Below, piece after piece: positions 1-6,059 of a stretch of 12,801 nucleotides of DNA. A program made the translations under genes and the position numbers. How positions within the stretch are numbered: position 1 is the stretch's first letter; every line of letters begins with the position of its first letter. The stretch comes from Chloroflexota bacterium (GTDB lineage Bacteria; Chloroflexota; Dehalococcoidia; SZUA-161): NCBI GenBank assembly GCA_003229915.1, contig QIGA01000249.1, positions 1-12,801 of the forward strand, in the 5' to 3' direction. A model generated the notes under the pieces. It worked only from the letters and a program-made list of their open reading frames with translations, was not told the origin of the DNA and made no database searches.

Positions 1-909
1 CTTGGGGCTTATGGACTCGAAATACTCTCCCAGATTGAGGAGGAACTTCAAATCCAGACCAGTATCCCTGCCCGTTCCCTGTAGAGCGGCTACGATAGGC
101 TCGACGGCCGGCTGCGAGGAGCGCAAAGCATGCGGAGCGAGACAGGTATCGATGATATCAACGCCAGCCTCAATGGCCTTGAGACAAGTCATGGAGCCCA
201 TACCGCTGGTATAGTGTGTATGCAGTTCCACAGGGATTCGCAACGCCTCTTTCAGGGCCTTCACCAGATCATACGCATCGTAAGGGGAAAGCAGCCCCGC
301 CATGTCCTTGATGCAAAGACTGTCAGCGCCCATATCCTGGAAAATAAGGGCTTTCTTGACAAAATAGTCGATGGTGAACACGGGGCCACCCAGCTTGCTC
401 TCTGTGAGGGAGAAGCTCAGACAAGCTTGGATATGTTTGCCGGTTTCCTTGATCGCAGCAAATGAAGCCTCACAGTTGCGCTCGTCATTCAAAGCATCGA
501 AAACTCGAAATATGTCGATGCCAACCTCGGCAGAATGATGGACAAATGCCTTAACCACGTCGTCGGCATAATTGCGGTATCCCACCAGATTCTGGCCCCT
601 GAGCAACATCTGCAGTGGGGTATTGGGCATCAGCTTCTTGAGAATGCGCACTCTCTCCCACGGATCTTCGTTCAGAAACCGGGTGCAGACGTCAAATGTA
701 GCTCCGCCCCAGACCTCCACTGCATGGAACCCGACCTTGTCCATCTCAGGCGCGATAGGCTCTAAATCCTCAAGGCGCATCCGAGTGGCAAACGATGACT
801 GGTGTGCATCTCGAAAGGTGGTGTCACATATCTTGACCGGACTCTTTCCCTTCGGGCTTGTTTCCGCCTTTTTCGCCTTGGGAGCGGAACTCCTCTCGTC
901 TGCCGGCAT
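1..909 (-). CDS. Pyruvate/oxaloacetate carboxyltransferase subunit (PycB/OadA/5S type), 3' end cut by window edge
   Basis: This subunit moves a carboxyl group between biotin and pyruvate/oxaloacetate. It belongs to the HMGL-like TIM-barrel family of pyruvate carboxylase B, oxaloacetate decarboxylase alpha and transcarboxylase 5S. The 303 visible residues hold the family signature DTTFRDAHQSS (29-39; usually DTTLRDAHQS), the probable carbamylated metal-ligand lysine in CIKDMAGL (K201), the metal-binding pair LHTH (H230, H232), and SSQPAVEPIVAALQGT near residue 264. The ATG is well supported: AAGGAGG lies 8 bases upstream (918-924). Residues 1-25 are a Lys/Ala/Ser-rich tail before the barrel. 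The conserved carboxylase domain and any biotinyl domain would lie past the left edge, so PycB, OadA and 5S cannot be told apart. Being last in a row with a 12S-type subunit favours a methylmalonyl-CoA:pyruvate transcarboxylase or linked decarboxylase (inference). Confidence 0.93.
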   Translation of the reverse strand, partial: MPADERSSAPKAKKAETSPKGKSPVKICDTTFRDAHQSSFATRMRLEDLEPIAPEMDKVGFHAVEVWGGATFDVCTRFLNEDPWERVRILKKLMPNTPLQMLLRGQNLVGYRNYADDVVKAFVHHSAEVGIDIFRVFDALNDERNCEASFAAIKETGKHIQACLSFSLTESKLGGPVFTIDYFVKKALIFQDMGADSLCIKDMAGLLSPYDAYDLVKALKEALRIPVELHTHYTSGMGSMTCLKAIEAGVDIIDTCLAPHALRSSQPAVEPIVAALQGTGRDTGLDLKFLLNLGEYFESISPK

Positions 910-946
910 GACTGGTGCCTCCTTCAAATAGACGAATAATCCACTT

Positions 947-1183
947 CTAACAGGTCTTTCCTGAAACCATCCTTCGCTGCCACAAAGTTCGCATTCTCAT
1001 TATCTCTTCTCGCCCCGAAGCAGGCCACAGGTTCACCGCCATAGCTAACCTTCGCCGCACAACCGGCACCTCACGAGTCCTTTTATCCTCTTGTCGCTCT
1101 TCAGCAATGTAGGCAGATACGCCAGCTATGATAGCAGCAACGACCTTTTGTCTATCTTTCCCCGAAGTTAGTGCGATGGTCAC
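947..1183 (-). CDS. Small subunit of the acyl-CoA carboxyltransferase complex (OadG/MmdD-E-like, soluble)
   Basis: This is a 78-residue protein between the 12S-type and 5S-type genes. It has a short Ala/Ile/Val-rich helix (VVAAIIAGVSAYI, about residues 14-26), a basic linker, and a C-terminal block with NLWPASGREEIMRMRTLWQ. I associate this layout with the small gamma/delta/epsilon-like proteins found between carboxyltransferase subunits in sodium-pump decarboxylase and transcarboxylase clusters; that link is from memory of the family. There is no membrane segment long enough for a true OadG anchor, so a soluble assembly factor or linker is likely. The GTG at 1183 sits 4 bases after the 12S stop codon. 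A GTG at 1231 would add 16 residues inside the 12S gene. Neither has a strong ribosome binding site, so translation is probably coupled to the upstream gene. The product is followed by 37 bases and then the strong site of the 5S-type gene. Confidence 0.68.
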   Translation of the reverse strand: MTIALTSGKDRQKVVAAIIAGVSAYIAEERQEDKRTREVPVVRRRLAMAVNLWPASGREEIMRMRTLWQRRMVSGKTC

Positions 1184-1187
1184 AGCT

Positions 1188-2741
1188 TTACACCGGGATA
1201 TTTCCGTGTTTCTTGGGTGGCCTGGTTTCACGCTTGCTAGCCAGGAACTCCAGAGCAGCGATTATCTTAGGGCGAGTTTCGCTTGGCATGATAACCTCGT
1301 CCACCAACCCTCGCGACGCAGCAACATAGGGGTTGTAAAATAGATTGCGGTATTCCTCTATCTTCTCCTGCTCTTTGGCTTTGGGATCATCGGCCTCCGA
1401 GATCTCGCGGCGGTGAATGATTCTAGCAGCTCCCTCGGCGCCCATGACCGCTATCTCAGCAGTTGGCCAGGCGAAAACCATGTCAGCTCCGAGCTCCTTA
1501 GCACACATTGCCAGGTAGGCACCCCCATATGCCTTCCGTACAATCAGGGTTATCTTGGGAACTGTGGCTTCTGAATAGCACCATAGGAGCTTAGCGCCAT
1601 GCCTGATTATCCCAGCCCATTCCTGGTCGGTGCCCGGCAGGTATCCCGGAACATCGACAATGGTGAGCAACGGGATATTGAAGGCATCGCAGAATCTGAT
1701 GAAGCGTGTTGCCTTGTCGGAGGCATTCACGTCAAGGCTACCTGCGATAACCAACGGTTGGTTGGCAATAATACCCACGGTTCTACCATTCAAGCGAGCG
1801 AAACAGACGATCATGTTCTCCGCATACAGGCGATGTGGTTCCAAAATCGAGCCGTTATCCACTATGGAGAGAATGGCCTCTCTCATATCGTAGCTCTGGC
1901 GAGCACTATCGGGAACTATAGTATCGAGCTTGGCGCCAGTCCTGTTGGGGTCGTCTTCAGAGTCGAGGATCGGAGGGTCCTCCATATTATTCGACGGCAG
2001 GTAGCTCAGCAGTTCCTTAATCATCTCGATGGCCTGGGCGTCGCCCTCGCAGGCGAAATGGGCTACCCCGCTCTTGGTGTTATGCACCATAGCGCCACCC
2101 AGGTTTTCGAAATCTATCTCCTCACCACTTACAGTCTTGATAACATCCGGGCCCGTGATAAACATATAGCTGGTCTTGTCCACCATAAAAAGCCAGTCTG
2201 TCATTGCGGGCGAATATACCGCTCCGCCTGCAGTAGGCCCCATTATCGCCGAGATCTGAGGGATTACACCCGAGGCACATGAGTTACGGAAGAATATGCT
2301 GCCATATCCGGAAAGGGCGTCGACACCTTCTTGAATACGAGCGCCGCCCGAATCATTGAGGCCAACAAATGGAACCCCCATGCGCATAGCCAAGTCCATG
2401 ACTTTGCATATCTTTTTTGCGTGCATCTCCCCCAAGCTCCCTCCCCTAGAGGTGAAATCCTGGGAATAGGCGCACACTGGCCGACCATTCACTGTACCAT
2501 AGCCGGTGACTACCCCTTCACAAGCGATGAAGGTATTCTGCATGTCGAAGTCGCTGCAGCGATGGCGAACAAACATATCCAGCTCACAGAAACTTCCGGG
2601 ATCAAACAGCAGACCGAGCCTTTCTCTCGCTGTGAGCTTGCCAGCCTGATGCTGTTTCTCAACCTGTTTCGGGCCACCTGCTGCCTTCTCCTTTTCTTCC
2701 CTCGGCCTCAATTCCTGAAGACGATCGAAAACCGTTGCCAT
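1188..2741 (-). CDS. Acyl-CoA (methylmalonyl/propionyl-CoA) carboxyltransferase, 12S/MmdA/PccB family
   Basis: This 517-residue enzyme transfers carboxyl groups between acyl-CoA and biotin. It has the double crotonase-fold layout of PccB, transcarboxylase 12S and methylmalonyl-CoA decarboxylase alpha, and the usual length. The N-half acyl-CoA site is shown by SGGARIQEG (131-139) and GPTAGGA (168-174). The C-half biotin site is shown by KAYGGAYLAM (403-412) and AWPTAEIAVMGAEGAA (424-439). It ends in KHGNIPV, typical of the family. At the specificity position after GGAY, PccB has Asp and acetyl-CoA carboxylases have Ile; here it is Leu. The GGAYLAM...GADMVFAWP context resembles decarboxylase/transcarboxylase MmdA proteins more than Streptomyces PccB (recalled, not searched). 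The ATG has AAAGGAG upstream, and the gene leads an operon with the small subunit and the 5S-type subunit. Confidence 0.95.
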   Translation of the reverse strand: MATVFDRLQELRPREEKEKAAGGPKQVEKQHQAGKLTARERLGLLFDPGSFCELDMFVRHRCSDFDMQNTFIACEGVVTGYGTVNGRPVCAYSQDFTSRGGSLGEMHAKKICKVMDLAMRMGVPFVGLNDSGGARIQEGVDALSGYGSIFFRNSCASGVIPQISAIMGPTAGGAVYSPAMTDWLFMVDKTSYMFITGPDVIKTVSGEEIDFENLGGAMVHNTKSGVAHFACEGDAQAIEMIKELLSYLPSNNMEDPPILDSEDDPNRTGAKLDTIVPDSARQSYDMREAILSIVDNGSILEPHRLYAENMIVCFARLNGRTVGIIANQPLVIAGSLDVNASDKATRFIRFCDAFNIPLLTIVDVPGYLPGTDQEWAGIIRHGAKLLWCYSEATVPKITLIVRKAYGGAYLAMCAKELGADMVFAWPTAEIAVMGAEGAARIIHRREISEADDPKAKEQEKIEEYRNLFYNPYVAASRGLVDEVIMPSETRPKIIAALEFLASKRETRPPKKHGNIPV

Positions 2742-3099
2742 CAGGCGTCTCCTTTCTGTGCCTGACTTCTCGTTAGTTCCATCGCAGAGTCATCCTTGGA
2801 AACATCTCGGGCAAGCACCATCAGTTTCGGTGCCTTTGCTGCCGTCAGGGCGTACATAATACTGGGGGCATAGCATTGTGGAGTTGATCGTCGAACCCGC
2901 AAGGCAACTCTGTCTGGCTTCTTCAAACAGCCCTTCAGGCACCCGCTGTTCTGAATCGAGCAGTACGACGCTTGGGGAATCTATGAGGTTGGGGGGGGCT
3001 TGGATACTATTTGCCCTGTGAGCACGCACAAGGAGTAACATTTGCGGTTTCACAGCCAGTCTTAACCTTGTCAACCGCCGACCACACGGCGGCTGCCCA
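2742..3099 (-). other. Long 5' leader of the carboxyltransferase operon; no assured gene
   Basis: These bases lie between the inferred transcription start (about 3099) and the 12S start codon. They can form three hairpins as minus-strand RNA: an 8-bp stem 3073-3080/3087-3094 with a 6-nt loop; a 7-bp stem (one G-U) 3014-3020/3027-3033; and a 7-bp stem 2813-2819/2829-2835. A run of eight C (minus strand) lies near 2990-2998. No known riboswitch class is recognisable by eye. Minus-strand open frames exist, a TTG-started 127-codon frame (2790-3173) and a TTG-started 61-codon frame (2741-2926), but they match no family I know. The first ends in CPQYYV...GACPRCFQG, which looks faintly like a zinc ribbon. 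The second overlaps the 12S ATG by its stop codon. The stretch could be a regulatory leader, decayed coding sequence, or both. Confidence 0.4.
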
Positions 3100-3105
3100 A
3101 GCTTC

Positions 3106-3134
3106 AGTATGCCAGTTAGCAACTTCTTTGTCAA
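3106..3134 (-). promoter_or_regulatory. Promoter of the carboxyltransferase operon
   Basis: On the minus strand, TTGACA (3134-3129) is followed after exactly 17 bases by CATACT (3111-3106), with TG one base before the -10 box. The perfect -35 and extended -10 make this the best sigma-70-type site in the divergent gap. Transcription would start near 3099. Confidence 0.62.
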
Positions 3135-3296
3135 GGTTTTGGCATATCTGTCACCAATCTGAGCCAGCTTCAAAAATACATAGGCAGCCTAGACCTTTGG
3201 GGGACCAAATCGATTTGGCTCAACTATCGTGTCAACACGCATTCCTTCCTTACCTGAGGAAAAGATGGCAAAGTTTGGGGAAACCTCGCTTCAGTA

Positions 3297-3305
3297 TGGT
3301 AGAAT
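3297..3305 (+). promoter_or_regulatory. Extended -10 promoter of the rimI-like gene
   Basis: TGG followed by TAGAAT (-10 at 3300-3305) lies about 40 bases before the rimI-like start. No good -35 is seen at 16-18 bases, so recognition would depend on the extended -10. Confidence 0.45.
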
Positions 3306-3344
3306 GTTTGGCGAAACCCGAGCAGCATAGAAGCCACAGATTTG

Positions 3345-4016
3345 ATGAATTCGGTGAGACAGTTTGCCAGGCCTATGGAACTTGGGGATATTCCTCAGGT
3401 ATCCAAGATCGAACGTGAGGCTTTTCCGCCGCCCTGGCCCGCCACCAATTTCAGGCGAGACCTGACGGTAAATACCTCGACTGACTATCTTGTCGCCTGT
3501 GAAGAGCTATCTGAAAAAACATGGCTGGCCACTGATCCTGACGCCCTGAACTCCGATAAGCCATCTCCTGAATCAAAGCTTGAGATGATAAGAACCGTTA
3601 TCGGGCGCTTGCTCGGAAGAGCGGTAACCCCCCAAGCTCCGAGGCAATTCATACTGGGATTTGCGGCGCTCTGGTTTCTGGCCGATGAGGCTCATCTTGC
3701 CAATATAGCGGTGCGCGAGGCCTATCGACAGCAGGGCGTTGGTGAGCATTTGCTCATTGCGGTCATCAAGCTTGCTATGGAGCGGAACGCCCTTTTCATT
3801 ACCCTTGAGGTACGTGCAGCTAACAAAGTGGCTCAAGCTCTATACAGGAAGTATGGCTTCGTAGAAGTGGGAATTCGACGTGGTTACTACACAGATAACA
3901 AAGAGGATGCGATACTTATGACCGTGGACGGGATCACTTCAGCTTCTTTTGAAGATAACTTTCTCAACTTGGTGCAAGCCTATGCCCAGAAATTCGGGGG
4001 CAAAGTCATTGTCTAG
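3345..4016 (+). CDS. rimI: RimI-like ribosomal-protein-alanine N-acetyltransferase, enlarged
   Basis: This is a GNAT-fold acetyltransferase. RimI acetylates the N-terminal alanine of ribosomal protein S18 using acetyl-CoA. The fold starts with RPMELGDIPQVSKIEREAF (9-27). Motif A with the pyrophosphate loop is HLANIAVREAYRQQGVGEHL (117-136), and the C-terminal motif B is EVRAANKVAQALYRKYGF (155-172) followed by RRGYYTDNKEDAILM, very close to RimI. The protein is 223 residues against the usual 150-165. The excess lies in a polar insert of about 45 residues (about 55-100) before the central strands and a tail of about 25 residues. I chose ATG 3345 over the adjoining TTG 3342; the ribosome binding site is weak either way. 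The gene converges on prmC with 31 bases between stops and no clear terminator there. Substrate identity is inferred. Confidence 0.82.
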   Translation: MNSVRQFARPMELGDIPQVSKIEREAFPPPWPATNFRRDLTVNTSTDYLVACEELSEKTWLATDPDALNSDKPSPESKLEMIRTVIGRLLGRAVTPQAPRQFILGFAALWFLADEAHLANIAVREAYRQQGVGEHLLIAVIKLAMERNALFITLEVRAANKVAQALYRKYGFVEVGIRRGYYTDNKEDAILMTVDGITSASFEDNFLNLVQAYAQKFGGKVIV

Positions 4017-4047
4017 AGATTCCTCGAGAGCCGAATTCAGCTATCCC

Positions 4048-4896
4048 TCAAGTTAAAATACTTACTACCCTGTCCAAGCCACTGAAGTCAACTACAACAC
4101 CAATCTCACTATCAGGAAAGTACCGCCGTGCCATTTCACACACCGCTTGTCCCTGATCATGCGCTATCTCTAGCAACACTGCTCCGCTCGGCAGAAGGTT
4201 TCTTCCTGCCTGTCCCATAAGCCTTCCAATCATCCGAAGACCATCGGCACCACCGCTTAGAGCCAGATGGGGCTCGAATTTCGATATTTCGGGACTCAGT
4301 TCAACCAACTCCGACCTTCTTACATACGGCAAATTGGCCACAATAAGGTGCACTGGTTCAGGCAGAGGGCCCAGCAGATCGCCTTGAAGTAGAGTAACTC
4401 TATCGCTCACATCATGGCGAAGGCAATTACTGCTGGATATCTCCAGGGCAGCGCTGGAGATATCGGTGGCATAGATTCTAGCGTGGGGCAGGTTTACGGC
4501 CAAAGCTACAGCGACAGCGCCACACCCTGTGCCAACATCCGCAATCAGACAGGATTGAGTGAAGACGGTGCCCGCCAAGTCAATAGCTTTCTCCACCAAG
4601 AGCTCAGTTTCAGGTCGGGGTATGAGGACGGAGCGAGCGAGCTGGAAATCCAGGCCAAAGAATTCCTTGTGTCCAGTGATGTAGGCGGCAGGTTCGCGGG
4701 TTATGCGTCGTTGGATAAGAGCGGAGAAGGCCGCAGCTTGCTCAGGGGTCACGGTTTGTTCAAGGCTAGTGTACAAAGCAACTCGGTCAAGCCCCAGGAT
4801 ATGTCTCAGGAGGAGTTCGGCTTCGAGGCGGGCATCATCTATACCGTTGGCAGCGAGATCTTTCGCTGCTTGGGCGAGTGCCTCGCCCAGCGTCAT
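4048..4896 (-). CDS. prmC: Peptide chain release factor N5-glutamine methyltransferase PrmC (HemK)
   Basis: PrmC uses S-adenosylmethionine to methylate the glutamine of the GGQ motif in release factors. The 282-residue length is normal. It has an N-terminal helical domain (1-75), LIPRPETELLVE (91-102), the SAM-binding loop DVGTGCGAVAVALA (120-133), and the acidic residue that usually binds ribose in YATDIS (142-147). The catalytic motif, usually NPPY, reads NLPY here (188-191, in IVANLPYV). It ends in the usual DRVVSIL block. Its ATG overlaps the prfA stop as ATGA, so the methylase is translationally coupled to its own substrate, the usual arrangement. Family identity is sure. The Leu in the motif is unusual but the Asn and Tyr are kept, so activity is expected (inference). 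Confidence 0.95.
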   Translation of the reverse strand: MTLGEALAQAAKDLAANGIDDARLEAELLLRHILGLDRVALYTSLEQTVTPEQAAAFSALIQRRITREPAAYITGHKEFFGLDFQLARSVLIPRPETELLVEKAIDLAGTVFTQSCLIADVGTGCGAVAVALAVNLPHARIYATDISSAALEISSSNCLRHDVSDRVTLLQGDLLGPLPEPVHLIVANLPYVRRSELVELSPEISKFEPHLALSGGADGLRMIGRLMGQAGRNLLPSGAVLLEIAHDQGQAVCEMARRYFPDSEIGVVVDFSGLDRVVSILT

Positions 4897-5963
4897 CCCA
4901 CCTTCACCCCCATTTGCTTCGCCTGAGCGGCGGTGGCAACGGCATCGATGATCTCGTTCAGGTCGCCTGCCAATACTGCCTCCAAGTTATGTAGGGTCAG
5001 GCCGATGCGATGATCAGAGACCCTTCCCTGTGGGAAATTGTAAGTGCGAATCTTCTCTGATCTATCACCTGTACCTACTTGAGAACGACGAGCATCGGTT
5101 ACCTCCTGGAGTTGACGCTGGCGCTCGCTGTCCAGTAGCCGGGCGCGAAGCACTGCCATAGCCTTGACCCTGTTCTTCAACTGGGAACGCTCGTCCTGAC
5201 ACGTGACCACCATGCCCGTCGGCAAATGCGTGATGCGCACCGCAGAATCCACTTTATTCACGTGTTGGCCGCCAGCACCGCTGGCACGGAAAGTATCCAC
5301 TCTCAGATCATTGGAGTCAATTGCCACCTCGACCTCCTCTGCCGCAGGAAGAACGGCCACGGTCGCTGTTGACGTATGAATGCGACCTGATGATTCGGTG
5401 ACTGGTACTCGCTGCACGCGGTGGACTCCACTCTCATATTTCAACCTGCTGTATACCCCTTTCCCCCTAACCTCGAAGATAATCTCCTTAAAGCCCCCGA
5501 TACCGGTTTCATTGCTATTCATTATCTCCGTTGCCCAGCCTTTGGCTGAGGCATAGCGAGTATACATTCTGAAGAGATCGGCAGCGAAAAGCCCCGCTTC
5601 CCCACCCCCGGCACCAGCCCGAATCTCCACGATAACATCCCTATCATCGGCAGGATCACGAGGCGTGAGTGCAACCTTGATATCCTGAAGCAAGCGATCA
5701 CGCCGCTTCTGAAGACTTTCCACCTCATCCCGGGCCAGCTCGGCCATCTCCTCATCCAAGCCCTGAGTAACCATCGCCTGTGTCTCCTCAAGGCTTTTCA
5801 CGATAGACTTGTACTCCCTATACTTAGCGACTAGCTCCCCAATTGACGCATTCTCGCGGGCCAGCTCTTGCAGTTTGTCAAAGTCGGAAGCCACTTCTGG
5901 CTGAGACATAAGCTCATGCAGTTCAACATAACGTCTCTCGATAGAATCCAGTCTTTCAAGCAT
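4893..5963 (-). CDS. prfA: Peptide chain release factor 1
   Basis: RF1 reads UAA and UAG stop codons and triggers peptide release. The 356-residue protein has a coiled N-terminal domain 1 (1-100), the domain 2 segment beginning EIRAGAGGGEAGLFAADLFR (113-132), the stop-codon recognition tripeptide PVT (187-189, the PxT form of RF1 rather than SPF of RF2), and the catalytic GGQ (231-233) in GAGGQHVNKVDSAVR. RF1 usually has GGDEA or GGEEA where this protein has GGGEA. The ATG has AGGTG 5 bases upstream. The gene has its own near-consensus promoter in the hisS-prfA gap, a hairpin in its short leader, and ends overlapping prmC. All key residues are present, so it should be functional. Confidence 0.97.
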   Translation of the reverse strand: MLERLDSIERRYVELHELMSQPEVASDFDKLQELARENASIGELVAKYREYKSIVKSLEETQAMVTQGLDEEMAELARDEVESLQKRRDRLLQDIKVALTPRDPADDRDVIVEIRAGAGGGEAGLFAADLFRMYTRYASAKGWATEIMNSNETGIGGFKEIIFEVRGKGVYSRLKYESGVHRVQRVPVTESSGRIHTSTATVAVLPAAEEVEVAIDSNDLRVDTFRASGAGGQHVNKVDSAVRITHLPTGMVVTCQDERSQLKNRVKAMAVLRARLLDSERQRQLQEVTDARRSQVGTGDRSEKIRTYNFPQGRVSDHRIGLTLHNLEAVLAGDLNEIIDAVATAAQAKQMGVKVG

Positions 5964-5975
5964 AGTACACCTGAC

Positions 5976-5997
5976 AAAAATTCCCCCATCTGGGGGA
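5976..5997 (-). terminator. Terminator-like hairpin between hisS and prfA
   Basis: As minus-strand RNA, TCCCCC (5997-5992), a four-base loop and GGGGGA (5987-5982) form a 6-bp stem, followed by A and five U (5981-5976). It fits a short intrinsic terminator for hisS. It also lies inside the prfA leader, downstream of the inferred prfA promoter and about 8 bases before its ribosome binding site. Confidence 0.6.
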
Positions 5998-6015
5998 GCT
6001 TCTTAGCTTTATTTC

Positions 6016-6043
6016 ATTATAGCACAGGCAAGCTGGCTTTCAA
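6016..6043 (-). promoter_or_regulatory. Promoter of prfA-prmC
   Basis: On the minus strand, TTGAAA (6043-6038) is followed after 16 bases by a perfect TATAAT (6021-6016), with TG one base before the -10. It lies wholly in the hisS-prfA gap, so prfA-prmC can be transcribed without hisS. The start would be near 6009, giving a leader of about 46 bases. Confidence 0.72.
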
Positions 6044-6059
6044 CGCAAAGTTCTCCAAA

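Noticed and set aside
1599..2282. 227-codon plus-strand open frame opposite the 12S gene
   Set aside because: It lies wholly antisense to an unmistakable carboxyltransferase gene and has no family-like sequence.
2884..2903. GCGGGTTCGA-like stretch on the minus strand resembling a tRNA T-arm
   Set aside because: No matching acceptor stem, D-arm or anticodon arm is found around it.
3011..3418. 135-codon plus-strand open frame before and into rimI
   Set aside because: It overlaps rimI in another frame, crosses the promoter region, and resembles nothing known.
4017..4047. Possible bidirectional terminator between rimI and prmC
   Set aside because: The 31 bases hold only weak short pairings and no U-run after a stem.
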